Assembly (NCBI GenBank): GCA_903882345.1
Contig: CAIRWO010000031.1
Location: 1 to 28,971 of the forward strand
DNA length: 28,971 bases
Origin: Candidatus Omnitrophota bacterium
GTDB lineage: Bacteria; Omnitrophota; Gorgyraeia; Gygaellales; Profunditerraquicolaceae
Direction: 5' to 3'
A model generated the notes under the pieces. The model searched no databases. It worked only from the letters and a program-made list of their open reading frames with translations, and had not been told where the DNA came from. The position numbers and the translations under genes were made by a program. Position 1 is the first letter of the stretch; each line of letters starts with the position of its first letter. Positions 8,679-17,896 of this stretch are shown here, in pieces.

Positions 8679-9831
8679 ATTTATTTATAATGTTAGAGGC
8701 CTGCCTTCGCGCCCAGTTGTCAGCGGCAAGGATATCTTTTAGGCCCGGGTTTTTAATATTCCTGTGCCTGGCCAACACCTTTTCAATAACCAGTGGTATG
8801 AAAGTGAACCTTAGCCTCCTTTTTAGGAATTCGCTGACGCTCACCTCGTTTGCCGCATTTAATACGCAGGGCGTGGTTCCCCCGTCGCAGGCAGCCTGAT
8901 AGGCAAGCTTAAGGCAGGGGAATTTCTTGAAATCGGGTTTTGCAAAATTAAGTGTTTTTAGCCTGTAAAAATCCAGCGCCTTAAACGCCGCTGGCGCTGG
9001 CAGACGTTCGGGATATGAAAGCGCATACTGTATAGGTATACGCATATCCGTAACCGATAACTGGGCGATCACCGAACCGTCAACGTACTCAACCATGGAA
9101 TGCACAATTGATTCGGGATGTATAAGTATTTTGATCTTTTCCGGCGCGACCCCGAAGAGATACATCGCCTCCAGAAGCTCAAGCCCCTTATTCATTAAGG
9201 TCGCGGAATCAACGCTGATCTTCCTGCCCATTTTCCAGCGCGGATGGGCCAGGGCCTGCCTTGGGGTAATATTCTTGAATTGTTTCTTTTCCAAATTCAA
9301 GAACGGCCCTCCGGAAGCAGTCAGATAGATTTCTTTTAGCTTGGGCCTGTCCTGGCCTTCCAGACACTGCCAGATCGCCGATTGTTCGCTGTCTATCGGC
9401 AAAATCTTTACTTTATTTTTAGCGGCCAGGCGCATGATCAGCGGCCCGGCCATAACCAAAGCCTCTTTGTTGGCCAATGCTACGTCTTTACCGCTCTCTA
9501 TTGCTTTCAATAAAGGCGGCAGGGCTGCTGATCCGCTTATCGCCAACACTACCCGGTCGATCCGCCTGTCGGCAAGCATATCCAATAGCTGGTTTGCGCC
9601 GGATAAAATTTTGACCGTGGACTTAAAAACGGATCCAACCCCTCTAGCCGAATTCAGGTCGTTGATACAGGCAAATAAAGGCCGGAATTCCCTTATCTGG
9701 CGCTGCAAAATACCTGTATTTGAATTAGTGCTCAGCGCAACGGCCTTAAAAACCGAAGGGTTCCTTCTTATTACATCAAGCGTATTTATGCCTATTGAAC
9801 CCGTGGAGCCAAGTATCGCAATACGCCTCAT
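8671..9831 (-). CDS. dxr: 1-deoxy-D-xylulose-5-phosphate reductoisomerase
   Basis: NADPH-dependent second enzyme of the MEP isoprenoid pathway, making 2-C-methyl-D-erythritol 4-phosphate. The 386 residues carry the nucleotide-binding start ILGSTGSIG, ALANKEALVMAG, the metal-site motif PIDSEQSAIWQCLEG, TASGGPF and LMNKGLELLEA. Length matches the family. The ATG lies 3 bases after cdsA. With ispG and uppS in the same run it links isoprenoid precursor supply to cell-wall carrier synthesis. Confidence 0.97.
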   Translation of the reverse strand: MRRIAILGSTGSIGINTLDVIRRNPSVFKAVALSTNSNTGILQRQIREFRPLFACINDLNSARGVGSVFKSTVKILSGANQLLDMLADRRIDRVVLAISGSAALPPLLKAIESGKDVALANKEALVMAGPLIMRLAAKNKVKILPIDSEQSAIWQCLEGQDRPKLKEIYLTASGGPFLNLEKKQFKNITPRQALAHPRWKMGRKISVDSATLMNKGLELLEAMYLFGVAPEKIKILIHPESIVHSMVEYVDGSVIAQLSVTDMRIPIQYALSYPERLPAPAAFKALDFYRLKTLNFAKPDFKKFPCLKLAYQAACDGGTTPCVLNAANEVSVSEFLKRRLRFTFIPLVIEKVLARHRNIKNPGLKDILAADNWARRQASNIINKYD

Positions 9832-9834
9832 AAT

Positions 9835-10635
9835 TTAGGTTTTCTTAAGCACGGCGCTTACGTAAAAATAAAATACCGGGGCAGTAAAAAGCAGGCTGTC
9901 GATTATATCCAGGACTCCGCCCATGCCGGCGAAAATCTGTCCGGCGTCTTTAACCTGGCAGTCCCGCTTCATCAGTGATTCGGATAGATCACCCAGTTGC
10001 GCTAAAATTCCCAAAGCCGTGCCGACAACAATAAGATGCAGATAAGACAAATTTAAAAACGGCCGGCTGATCAAAGCACCGCCGACGCTGAAAACCAATC
10101 CGCCGATTGCGCCTTCCACCGACTTTTTCGGGCTGATGTGCGGTATAAGCGGGGTTTTACCGAAACGTGAACCAATAAGGTAAGCCCCGATATCACCCAG
10201 TTTGGTGATCAACAAAATACTTAAGAAAAAGCCAAACCCCGCGGCAAGATACCTGATCTTTATCATAAAACTAAAAAACCAGGAAACATAAAGTATCCCG
10301 AACAGCGTAGTGGATATCTCCACGATCGTCCCGGAATTTTCCCGGCGCCTGAACTGCATGATAAGCAAAAAAAGCAACGCCAGCACGATCAGAAGCAGCT
10401 CCCAGTTCTTTGTCAGCTCAAAACGCGTCATGATGGAAATGGGTATCACCAGGCCTACGCCTATACCGACATATTTATATATTTTTATGCCCTTTTTTTC
10501 CAGCATCGTAAAAAATTCGTACAGGCCGCGGCCGATAAACAAAGTTACCGTAAGCGCGCACAGCCAGTCACAGAATATGACTAAGATAATCAGGCCGATA
10601 AGCAATATGGAACTAACTATTCTTTTTATCAACAT
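9835..10635 (-). CDS. cdsA: Phosphatidate cytidylyltransferase (CDP-diacylglycerol synthase)
   Basis: Integral membrane enzyme making CDP-diacylglycerol from phosphatidic acid and CTP. The 266 residues contain several hydrophobic helices from the N-terminus on. The C-terminal signature reads SLMKRDCQVKDAGQIF followed by AGMGGVLDIIDSLL. The KR, KD, GG and final D..D positions of the family pattern are present. The usual P-G-H-G-G...D-R part is changed to A-G-M-G-G...D-I. The gene overlaps the end of uppS by 23 bases, so the two are tightly coupled. Confidence 0.92.
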   Translation of the reverse strand: MLIKRIVSSILLIGLIILVIFCDWLCALTVTLFIGRGLYEFFTMLEKKGIKIYKYVGIGVGLVIPISIMTRFELTKNWELLLIVLALLFLLIMQFRRRENSGTIVEISTTLFGILYVSWFFSFMIKIRYLAAGFGFFLSILLITKLGDIGAYLIGSRFGKTPLIPHISPKKSVEGAIGGLVFSVGGALISRPFLNLSYLHLIVVGTALGILAQLGDLSESLMKRDCQVKDAGQIFAGMGGVLDIIDSLLFTAPVFYFYVSAVLKKT

Positions 10636-11344
10636 CTATCCTTCCAAACCTTCTTTCTCTCGCCAGGTAAACCTTAATCGCCTTTTCAAGCTCTTCTCTG
10701 GTAAAATCGGGCCAGTATTTCTTAGAAAAATACAACTCCGCATAAGAAAGCTGCCAGAGTAAAAAATTGGACAGCCGCATTTCACCGCTGGTGCGGATCA
10801 ATAAATCCGGATCCGGAAGCCCGAACGTATAAAGAAAGCTGCCAAAGAGATCCTCGTTTATATCGCCGGACTTAATCTCTCCCCGGGCAACTGAATCGGA
10901 CAACCTTCTTGCGGCATCGACGATTTCCTGGCGCGAGCCGTAATTCATGGCAAGAACAACCGTCAGCCCAGAATTTTCTCTAGTCCGCTCTTCTGCCTGC
11001 CTGATCTTTTTCTGCAGGTAACCCGGTACCGGTTCACCCCTGCCGATGATTTTCAATTTAATATTATTCTTATGTAATTCTTTGACTTCGCGGTCTAAAA
11101 AATTACCGAGGAAGCGCATCAAAATTTCTATTTCCCTCCTCGGCCTGTTCCAATTCTCCGTGGAAAATGCGAAAAAAGTAACTGCTTCTATGCCCCATTC
11201 CCGGGCTGCCTTTACAATTTCCTTAACCCGATCTACGCCGGCGCGGTGGCCGGCGCTGCGCGCCAGCCCCTTTTCTTCGGCCCACCTGCCGTTACCGTCC
11301 ATGATGAAAGCGATGTGCCGGGGAAGATTGAGCCTGCTAAGCAT
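10613..11344 (-). CDS. uppS: Isoprenyl (undecaprenyl) diphosphate synthase
   Basis: Cis-prenyltransferase that makes undecaprenyl diphosphate, the lipid carrier for peptidoglycan and O-antigen. The 243 residues carry IAFIMDGNGRWA (catalytic Asp), the GHRAGVDRV block, TFFAFSTENWNRP, AMNYGSRQEI and the LPDPDLLIRTSGEMRLSNFL block. Length fits. Its ATG directly follows the TAA of the GH57 gene with no gap, so it may be read by translational coupling. The uppS-cdsA-dxr-rseP order is typical of many bacteria. Confidence 0.96.
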   Translation of the reverse strand: MLSRLNLPRHIAFIMDGNGRWAEEKGLARSAGHRAGVDRVKEIVKAAREWGIEAVTFFAFSTENWNRPRREIEILMRFLGNFLDREVKELHKNNIKLKIIGRGEPVPGYLQKKIRQAEERTRENSGLTVVLAMNYGSRQEIVDAARRLSDSVARGEIKSGDINEDLFGSFLYTFGLPDPDLLIRTSGEMRLSNFLLWQLSYAELYFSKKYWPDFTREELEKAIKVYLARERRFGRIDVDKKNS

Positions 11345-12925
11345 TTATTGGTGGACCTTGTAATCAATATCCGGGAATATATTATCAGTATATTCGATAC
11401 TGGAAAGCCATTCGCTGTCAATTGAATTTGATTTTATGTCTTCATAGAGACGGTTAAACTTCAAGAGATGATCCTTGGTGCGCTTTACGGCGTAACTGAC
11501 ATGCGTGCCCGTGCCCAATATAAATCCCCAGTCAGAACTCTGAGCAAGAAGCAATTCTCTCAATGCCTGATTTAACGCCCTGCGTTCCAACCCCTGCCTA
11601 TCGGGAAAATTCTTTGCCAGTTCCGTCATCCTTCTGGAGGCAGCGTGGAGGTGGCGGTAGATCCAATCGTTTGAGCCCTGCAGCCACATCTCGCTGTAGC
11701 CTTTCCAGCCCCAGCTGGACATCGAAGGCGTAACTACCTGATTACGGGGATTTTCCTCGAGGTATTCCGACGGCGTAATCATGCGGATCTCGTCCTGATC
11801 AAAGGCGAGCTTGCGGAAAAGAAAATCGAGCCACTGAGGGCCTTCATACCACCAATGGCCGTATAACTCCGCGTCATAGGGCGAAACGATCAAGGGCTTC
11901 TTACCCATAAGGTCATAAAGGTACTCGACCTGTTTCTGGCGGTTAAAGAGAAAATTACCCGCGTGCTCTGCCGCCTTCTGCCTTGCCCACTCCGGCACAT
12001 ACGGCTCTTTATTCATATCCGTGCCGGTTATCCGGTAATATTTTATTCCCGTATTGATCCTTATGCCGTCGGGATGGATATACGGCTTTATATAATCGTA
12101 TTCCAGATCAAAGCCGATATCCCTGTAGAATTCACGGTAATTATAGTCGCCGGGATAACCTTCAATTGATGACCAGACCTGCTTGGAAGATTCAAGATCC
12201 CTGCCGAAACAGGCAACACCTGTGCCGCGGCAATATACCGGCGCGAATACTCCGTATTTGGGCCGGGGAGAACCATGCAGCACTCCGTGCGCATCGGAAA
12301 AGAAATAACGTATCCCGGCTTCTTTCAATATTTCGTCATGGCCGGGCTGATACCCGCATTCCGGAAGCCAGATCCCCCGCGGCCTCCTGCCGAAAGTTTT
12401 TTCGTAGTGGCTTACCGCTACCTTTACCTGCGCCCGGACCGATTCGCGGCAAACATCCATCAGGGGAAAGTAACCGTGCGTGGCCCCGCAGGTAATAATT
12501 TCTAGATTCCCCGTATCCTGAAAATTCTTGAACGCCGTGACAAGGTTTCTTTTATATTTCTCAAACGTATCGCGCGCCCGGCAAAAAGTATTCAAATACA
12601 TTATTGCCAGCCGTTGGAAAGCCGGCTGCCAGGCAGTCCTTTCTATTTCCTTATGCGCCAGATCGATCAGCCTGTTGATATGTTTTAAATATCTCCCGGA
12701 AAGAAGCGGGTCGGAAAGCATAGAGATCAGCGTCGGGCTCAAGGTTATAGTAAGCTTAAAATTAACCTCGTCCTCCGCCAGTTTCTCAAAAACGTTTATC
12801 AGGGGTATGTAAGTTTCGGTGATCGCCTCATACAGCCAGTCTTCCTCTAAAAAGTCCTCGTAATCAGGATGCCTGACATAAGGCAGATGGCCGTGCAGCA
12901 CCAAACACAAATAACCTTTATGCAT
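11345..12925 (-). CDS. GH57 1,4-alpha-glucan branching enzyme (DUF1957 C-terminal domain)
   Basis: Glycoside hydrolase family 57 protein of 526 residues, similar in plan to the Thermus/Thermococcus branching enzymes that put alpha-1,6 branches on glycogen-like glucans. It starts with the family block LVLHGHLPYVRHP. The probable nucleophile is E189 in GIWLPECGYQPG, and the probable acid/base is D351 in SPYDAELYGHWWYEGP. The W-rich segment SSWGWKGYSEMWLQG and a helical C-terminal DUF1957 region follow. It has no predicted signal and should be cytoplasmic. It follows the DUF4912 gene by 34 bases, and no clear Shine-Dalgarno site precedes the ATG. Branching activity is inferred from the family; other GH57 specificities are possible. 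Confidence 0.88.
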   Translation of the reverse strand: MHKGYLCLVLHGHLPYVRHPDYEDFLEEDWLYEAITETYIPLINVFEKLAEDEVNFKLTITLSPTLISMLSDPLLSGRYLKHINRLIDLAHKEIERTAWQPAFQRLAIMYLNTFCRARDTFEKYKRNLVTAFKNFQDTGNLEIITCGATHGYFPLMDVCRESVRAQVKVAVSHYEKTFGRRPRGIWLPECGYQPGHDEILKEAGIRYFFSDAHGVLHGSPRPKYGVFAPVYCRGTGVACFGRDLESSKQVWSSIEGYPGDYNYREFYRDIGFDLEYDYIKPYIHPDGIRINTGIKYYRITGTDMNKEPYVPEWARQKAAEHAGNFLFNRQKQVEYLYDLMGKKPLIVSPYDAELYGHWWYEGPQWLDFLFRKLAFDQDEIRMITPSEYLEENPRNQVVTPSMSSWGWKGYSEMWLQGSNDWIYRHLHAASRRMTELAKNFPDRQGLERRALNQALRELLLAQSSDWGFILGTGTHVSYAVKRTKDHLLKFNRLYEDIKSNSIDSEWLSSIEYTDNIFPDIDYKVHQ

Positions 12926-12959
12926 ATTAATAGAAAATTAGATAGGTTGGGGTTTTAGA

Positions 12960-14012
12960 TTAAACTTTCTCTTTGACTAAATTGCTGGTCTTAGTTTCCC
13001 GGCTGACAATAGGCGTTATCGTACGCTCCTCGATTTCATCGCTGGATATTGCCTCTACCGGTATCACTTGTTTGCCGTCGGGAAGGGCAAACCGCAGGGT
13101 AAAGGTGCCGTCCGGGCGTAATTTAATTTCTTTGCCCTGCACGGAGACTTTTGCATCCGGCTCTGTTGCGCCGTAAACAATCAGTTCGCAATCCACAACC
13201 AGCCAGAATTTTCTTTGTTTAGTTTTCTTGCCGGGGCTGGACACGGAAGTTAGACCCGGTGAAGAAAGTACTCCTGAGAAAAGCGCTCTTTTCATGCGTT
13301 CCTGCCAGGCCTTACCGGGAGAACTCTTGCCAAACCCGAATCCCATGCCATAAAGCCGGGCAAATAAATCGTCGGGGATCATCCATTCTTCATCTGTAAT
13401 CCATGATGGCCCATCCAAAGGGGTATGCACGGTATTTGAACGGACGATCGTAATAAATTCACCGCTTGGCAGTCTCAAGCCCAGATCCACACACCAGGAT
13501 CTTCCCGGCCCGTCGGTATCGATATACCAGTTGCTTGCTTCTACCGGGATCTCTATATCAAAAAATTTATGGGCATTTTTTCCGTTAAAAATAACCTGGC
13601 TTACATCGTAAACCCTCAATACCTTCTTTGCGGAATAAAAAGTATTGCCGAGTTTTTCTTTTAATTTTTCCCAAGTGCCGGCTATAACTTCCCAATAGGC
13701 ATGCAGCCACCAGGGATCGCGTATCTGAAGGATTATCAGGTCCTCCCCGTAACCCGCAGGCAGATCCTGAGACATCGAGCGAGGCACCTTTGCGCTGGCA
13801 GGCGTGTAAAACTTGGTCTTCTCAACAAATACCTCCTGAGAACCCATGATTTCTTTTTTTTCTTGCCTGGCAACGGGCTTAGCCTTACGAGAAACACCTG
13901 CCTTGGCGTTTTTTCGCAATCGCCTGCCGGAAGATTTTACTTTTACTTTTACTGTCTTCTTCTTTTCAACGATCTTTTTTGCCTTTTGCTTTCTCCTGCG
14001 CACTATAGCCAT
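12960..14012 (-). CDS. DUF4912 domain protein
   Basis: Protein of 350 residues without a known reaction. The first roughly 55 residues are very basic (many Lys/Arg), like a disordered nucleic-acid- or polymer-binding tail. The DUF4912 domain covers about 85-215 and includes DLIILQIRDPWWLHAYWEV and the WYIDTDGPGRSWCVDLG block. A C-terminal segment (about 265-335: FWLVVDCELIVYGATEPDA, DGTFTLRFALPDG) looks like a small beta-sandwich. DUF4912 genes often lie next to GH57 enzymes, as here, so a role in alpha-glucan metabolism or binding is inferred. A strong ribosome site (AGGAGGTGA, 14019-14027) sits 6 bases before the ATG. Confidence 0.8.
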   Translation of the reverse strand: MAIVRRRKQKAKKIVEKKKTVKVKVKSSGRRLRKNAKAGVSRKAKPVARQEKKEIMGSQEVFVEKTKFYTPASAKVPRSMSQDLPAGYGEDLIILQIRDPWWLHAYWEVIAGTWEKLKEKLGNTFYSAKKVLRVYDVSQVIFNGKNAHKFFDIEIPVEASNWYIDTDGPGRSWCVDLGLRLPSGEFITIVRSNTVHTPLDGPSWITDEEWMIPDDLFARLYGMGFGFGKSSPGKAWQERMKRALFSGVLSSPGLTSVSSPGKKTKQRKFWLVVDCELIVYGATEPDAKVSVQGKEIKLRPDGTFTLRFALPDGKQVIPVEAISSDEIEERTITPIVSRETKTSNLVKEKV

Positions 14013-14033
14013 AATAAATCACCTCCTGTTAAC

Positions 14034-14060
14034 AATAAAAAGGGGGATATCCATCCCCCA
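14034..14060 (-). terminator. Rho-independent terminator upstream of the DUF4912 gene
   Basis: In minus-strand sense, a perfect 7-bp stem GGGGGAT/ATCCCCC (14053-14059 with 14042-14048) closes a 4-base loop and is followed by TTTTT (14037-14041). It ends the OmpA/coiled-coil transcript. Only about 22 bases separate its T-tract from the DUF4912 start codon. Confidence 0.85.
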
Positions 14061-14070
14061 TGCAACAACA

Positions 14071-14087
14071 CAATATTTTAAATATTG
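14071..14087. other. AT-rich 17-base palindrome
   Basis: CAATATTT-T-AAATATTG is a perfect dyad around one central base, lying between the coiled-coil gene stop and the terminator. It could be a weak second hairpin or a protein-binding operator; nothing in the sequence decides between these. Confidence 0.4.
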
Positions 14088-14093
14088 GTTATC

Positions 14094-14486
14094 TCATTTT
14101 TTGGGCTTAGGCTTGGCAGCGGCTGTTGTTAATGCCTCTTTAAGGTCATCCTCTAACTTTTCTTTCAATTTAGTGACTTTCTCCAGCTCTTCTTTCAAAC
14201 TCTGGTTTACCAATTGTTCCTGCAGGAGCACTTTTTTTGTCGCCTGATGAGCTGCCTTTTCTTCTTCTAATCCTTGAGTTGTACTGCTTAGCTTCTGCTC
14301 AAGGCTGCCTCTTTCCTGAATAAACTTGGCCATCTTTTCTTCCAGATCCAGCCTGGTCACCATTTCTTTATTGTGTGCCAGCTTCTGCATGCGGTAATTA
14401 TTACAGGAACCCAAGGTAGTTACAAAAAATATCGCCGTCAACACGACCAGAATCAATATCAGCTTGTTTTTTGCGCCTTCTTCCAT
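14094..14486 (-). CDS. Small membrane-anchored or lipoprotein coiled-coil protein
   Basis: I do not recognise a named family. The 130-residue product has a short N-terminus with Lys6 and Lys8, one hydrophobic segment (about 9-25), then LGSC ending at C28. That segment could be either a membrane anchor or a signal with a lipobox. From about residue 45 to 118 the sequence is heptad-rich and highly charged (LEEKMAKFIQERGSLEQKL, LKEELEKVTKLKEKLEDDL), predicting a long coiled coil. It ends in an Ala/Pro/Lys tail (AAAKPKPKK). It follows the OmpA-domain lipoprotein by 33 bases with a ribosome site (AAAGGA) and probably shares its transcript and envelope location. Confidence 0.75.
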   Translation of the reverse strand: MEEGAKNKLILILVVLTAIFFVTTLGSCNNYRMQKLAHNKEMVTRLDLEEKMAKFIQERGSLEQKLSSTTQGLEEEKAAHQATKKVLLQEQLVNQSLKEELEKVTKLKEKLEDDLKEALTTAAAKPKPKK

Positions 14487-14519
14487 AATCCTTTCCCCTT
14501 CCTAACTGCTATTTACTAA

Positions 14520-15191
14520 TTATTTAAGATTTTCTTCGGGTTCACTTTCGGTAATTTTTTTGCTTTTGCTTTCCGACTCTTTCAAAAAATCATTTGCCTT
14601 TGTAAGCCGGGGCAAGATCACAACCTCTACCCTGCGGTTTGCGGCACGGCCTTCTTTCGTATCGTTTGAGCTAACCGGCTTGTATTCTCCGTAACCGATC
14701 GCCGATACGCGGTCAGGCGAAATTTCCTTCTGCTCGACGAGGTAATGCAGCACGCTGAGCGCCCGGGAAGTAGACAATTCCCAGTTCGATTTCCATCCGG
14801 AATGTTTGATCGGCACGTTATCGGTATGGCCTTCAATACCTACGCTTAATTCAGGGATATTTTCTTTTAAAACCCGGGCAACTTTATCCAGTATGGAATA
14901 GGCTTCCGGCTTGATTTTTGCCTTACCGGAATCGAACAATACATCCGCCACGAAGGTGATCACCAGCCCCTTTTCCATCATTTGTAATTTTACCTGTTTA
15001 TCGTTTATTTCCTTGCTCAACCTTTCCTCAAGGAGCTTTTTTGTCTGTGTCAATTCATCGAGCTGCTGGGAAAGTTTGTCGATCTTTTCCGCATCGGTGC
15101 GCCTGCCGGTCTGAAAGATTACTGTGCAGCCTGTCAGGCATAAAGTCAAGAAGAATACGGTGATTATCTTTGCGAAAGAATCTGCTTTCAT
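14520..15191 (-). CDS. OmpA-domain peptidoglycan-binding lipoprotein
   Basis: Secreted lipoprotein of 223 residues. A signal sequence ends in the lipobox LTGC, with the modified Cys at residue 22. A coiled-coil segment with DKLSQQLDELTQTKKLLEER spans about 35-70. The OmpA C-terminal domain spans about 75-195, with the marks VLFDSGKAKIKPEA, GIEGHTDNVP, NWELSTSRALSVLHYL and AIGYGEYKPVSSN...EGRAANRRVEV. These include the Asp and Arg that hold peptidoglycan meso-DAP. The charged tail is Lys/Glu/Ser-rich. It probably tethers the outer membrane to the wall. AGGAGGTAATAG gives a strong ribosome site, and a good promoter lies upstream. Confidence 0.92.
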   Translation of the reverse strand: MKADSFAKIITVFFLTLCLTGCTVIFQTGRRTDAEKIDKLSQQLDELTQTKKLLEERLSKEINDKQVKLQMMEKGLVITFVADVLFDSGKAKIKPEAYSILDKVARVLKENIPELSVGIEGHTDNVPIKHSGWKSNWELSTSRALSVLHYLVEQKEISPDRVSAIGYGEYKPVSSNDTKEGRAANRRVEVVILPRLTKANDFLKESESKSKKITESEPEENLK

Positions 15192-15208
15192 CTATTACCT
15201 CCTTGCAT

Positions 15209-15222
15209 AGTAAATGGTAAAT
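15209..15222 (-). repeat. Two-unit heptamer in the OmpA-lipoprotein leader
   Basis: Plus strand AGTAAAT, GGTAAAT. It is only two units long, but it resembles the larger heptamer arrays elsewhere in this window. It lies just upstream of the ribosome site of the OmpA-domain lipoprotein. Confidence 0.45.
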
Positions 15223-15237
15223 GCACACCGAACTATT

Positions 15238-15280
15238 CCCGCAGCGGGCGGGACACTTGCCCATCCGATAGGGCAAGGTG
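15238..15280 (-). promoter_or_regulatory. Two hairpins in the OmpA-lipoprotein 5' leader
   Basis: In RNA sense the leader first forms CACCTTGCCC/GGGCAAGTG (15271-15280 with 15254-15262, one bulged C, 8-base loop). It then forms CCCGC/GCGGG (15248-15252 with 15238-15242, 5-base loop). Neither is followed by a T-tract, so they are not terminators. They could stabilise the mRNA or be part of a repeat element. Confidence 0.6.
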
Positions 15281-15314
15281 CCTTTAAGGTCGGGTGTCTT
15301 TGGAAACGTGAAAT

Positions 15315-15343
15315 ACTATAACACAAGCTATATTTTTAGTCAA
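15315..15343 (-). promoter_or_regulatory. Sigma70-type promoter for the OmpA-lipoprotein operon
   Basis: In minus-strand sense the -35 box is TTGACT (15343-15338), the spacer is exactly 17 bases and the -10 box is TATAGT (15320-15315). Transcription should start near 15308, giving a leader of about 115 bases before the ATG at 15191. This is the clearest promoter in the window. Confidence 0.8.
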
Positions 15344-15361
15344 GACAAAAAACCCATAATG

Positions 15362-17870
<2,509 letters not shown>

Positions 17871-17896
17871 GGCTTTAGCCCCTTTATTAAAAATTA

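Noticed and set aside
12926..12959. AT-rich spacer between the DUF4912 and GH57 genes that might be another heptamer array
   Set aside because: No consistent 7-base unit repeats here; the resemblance rests only on base composition.
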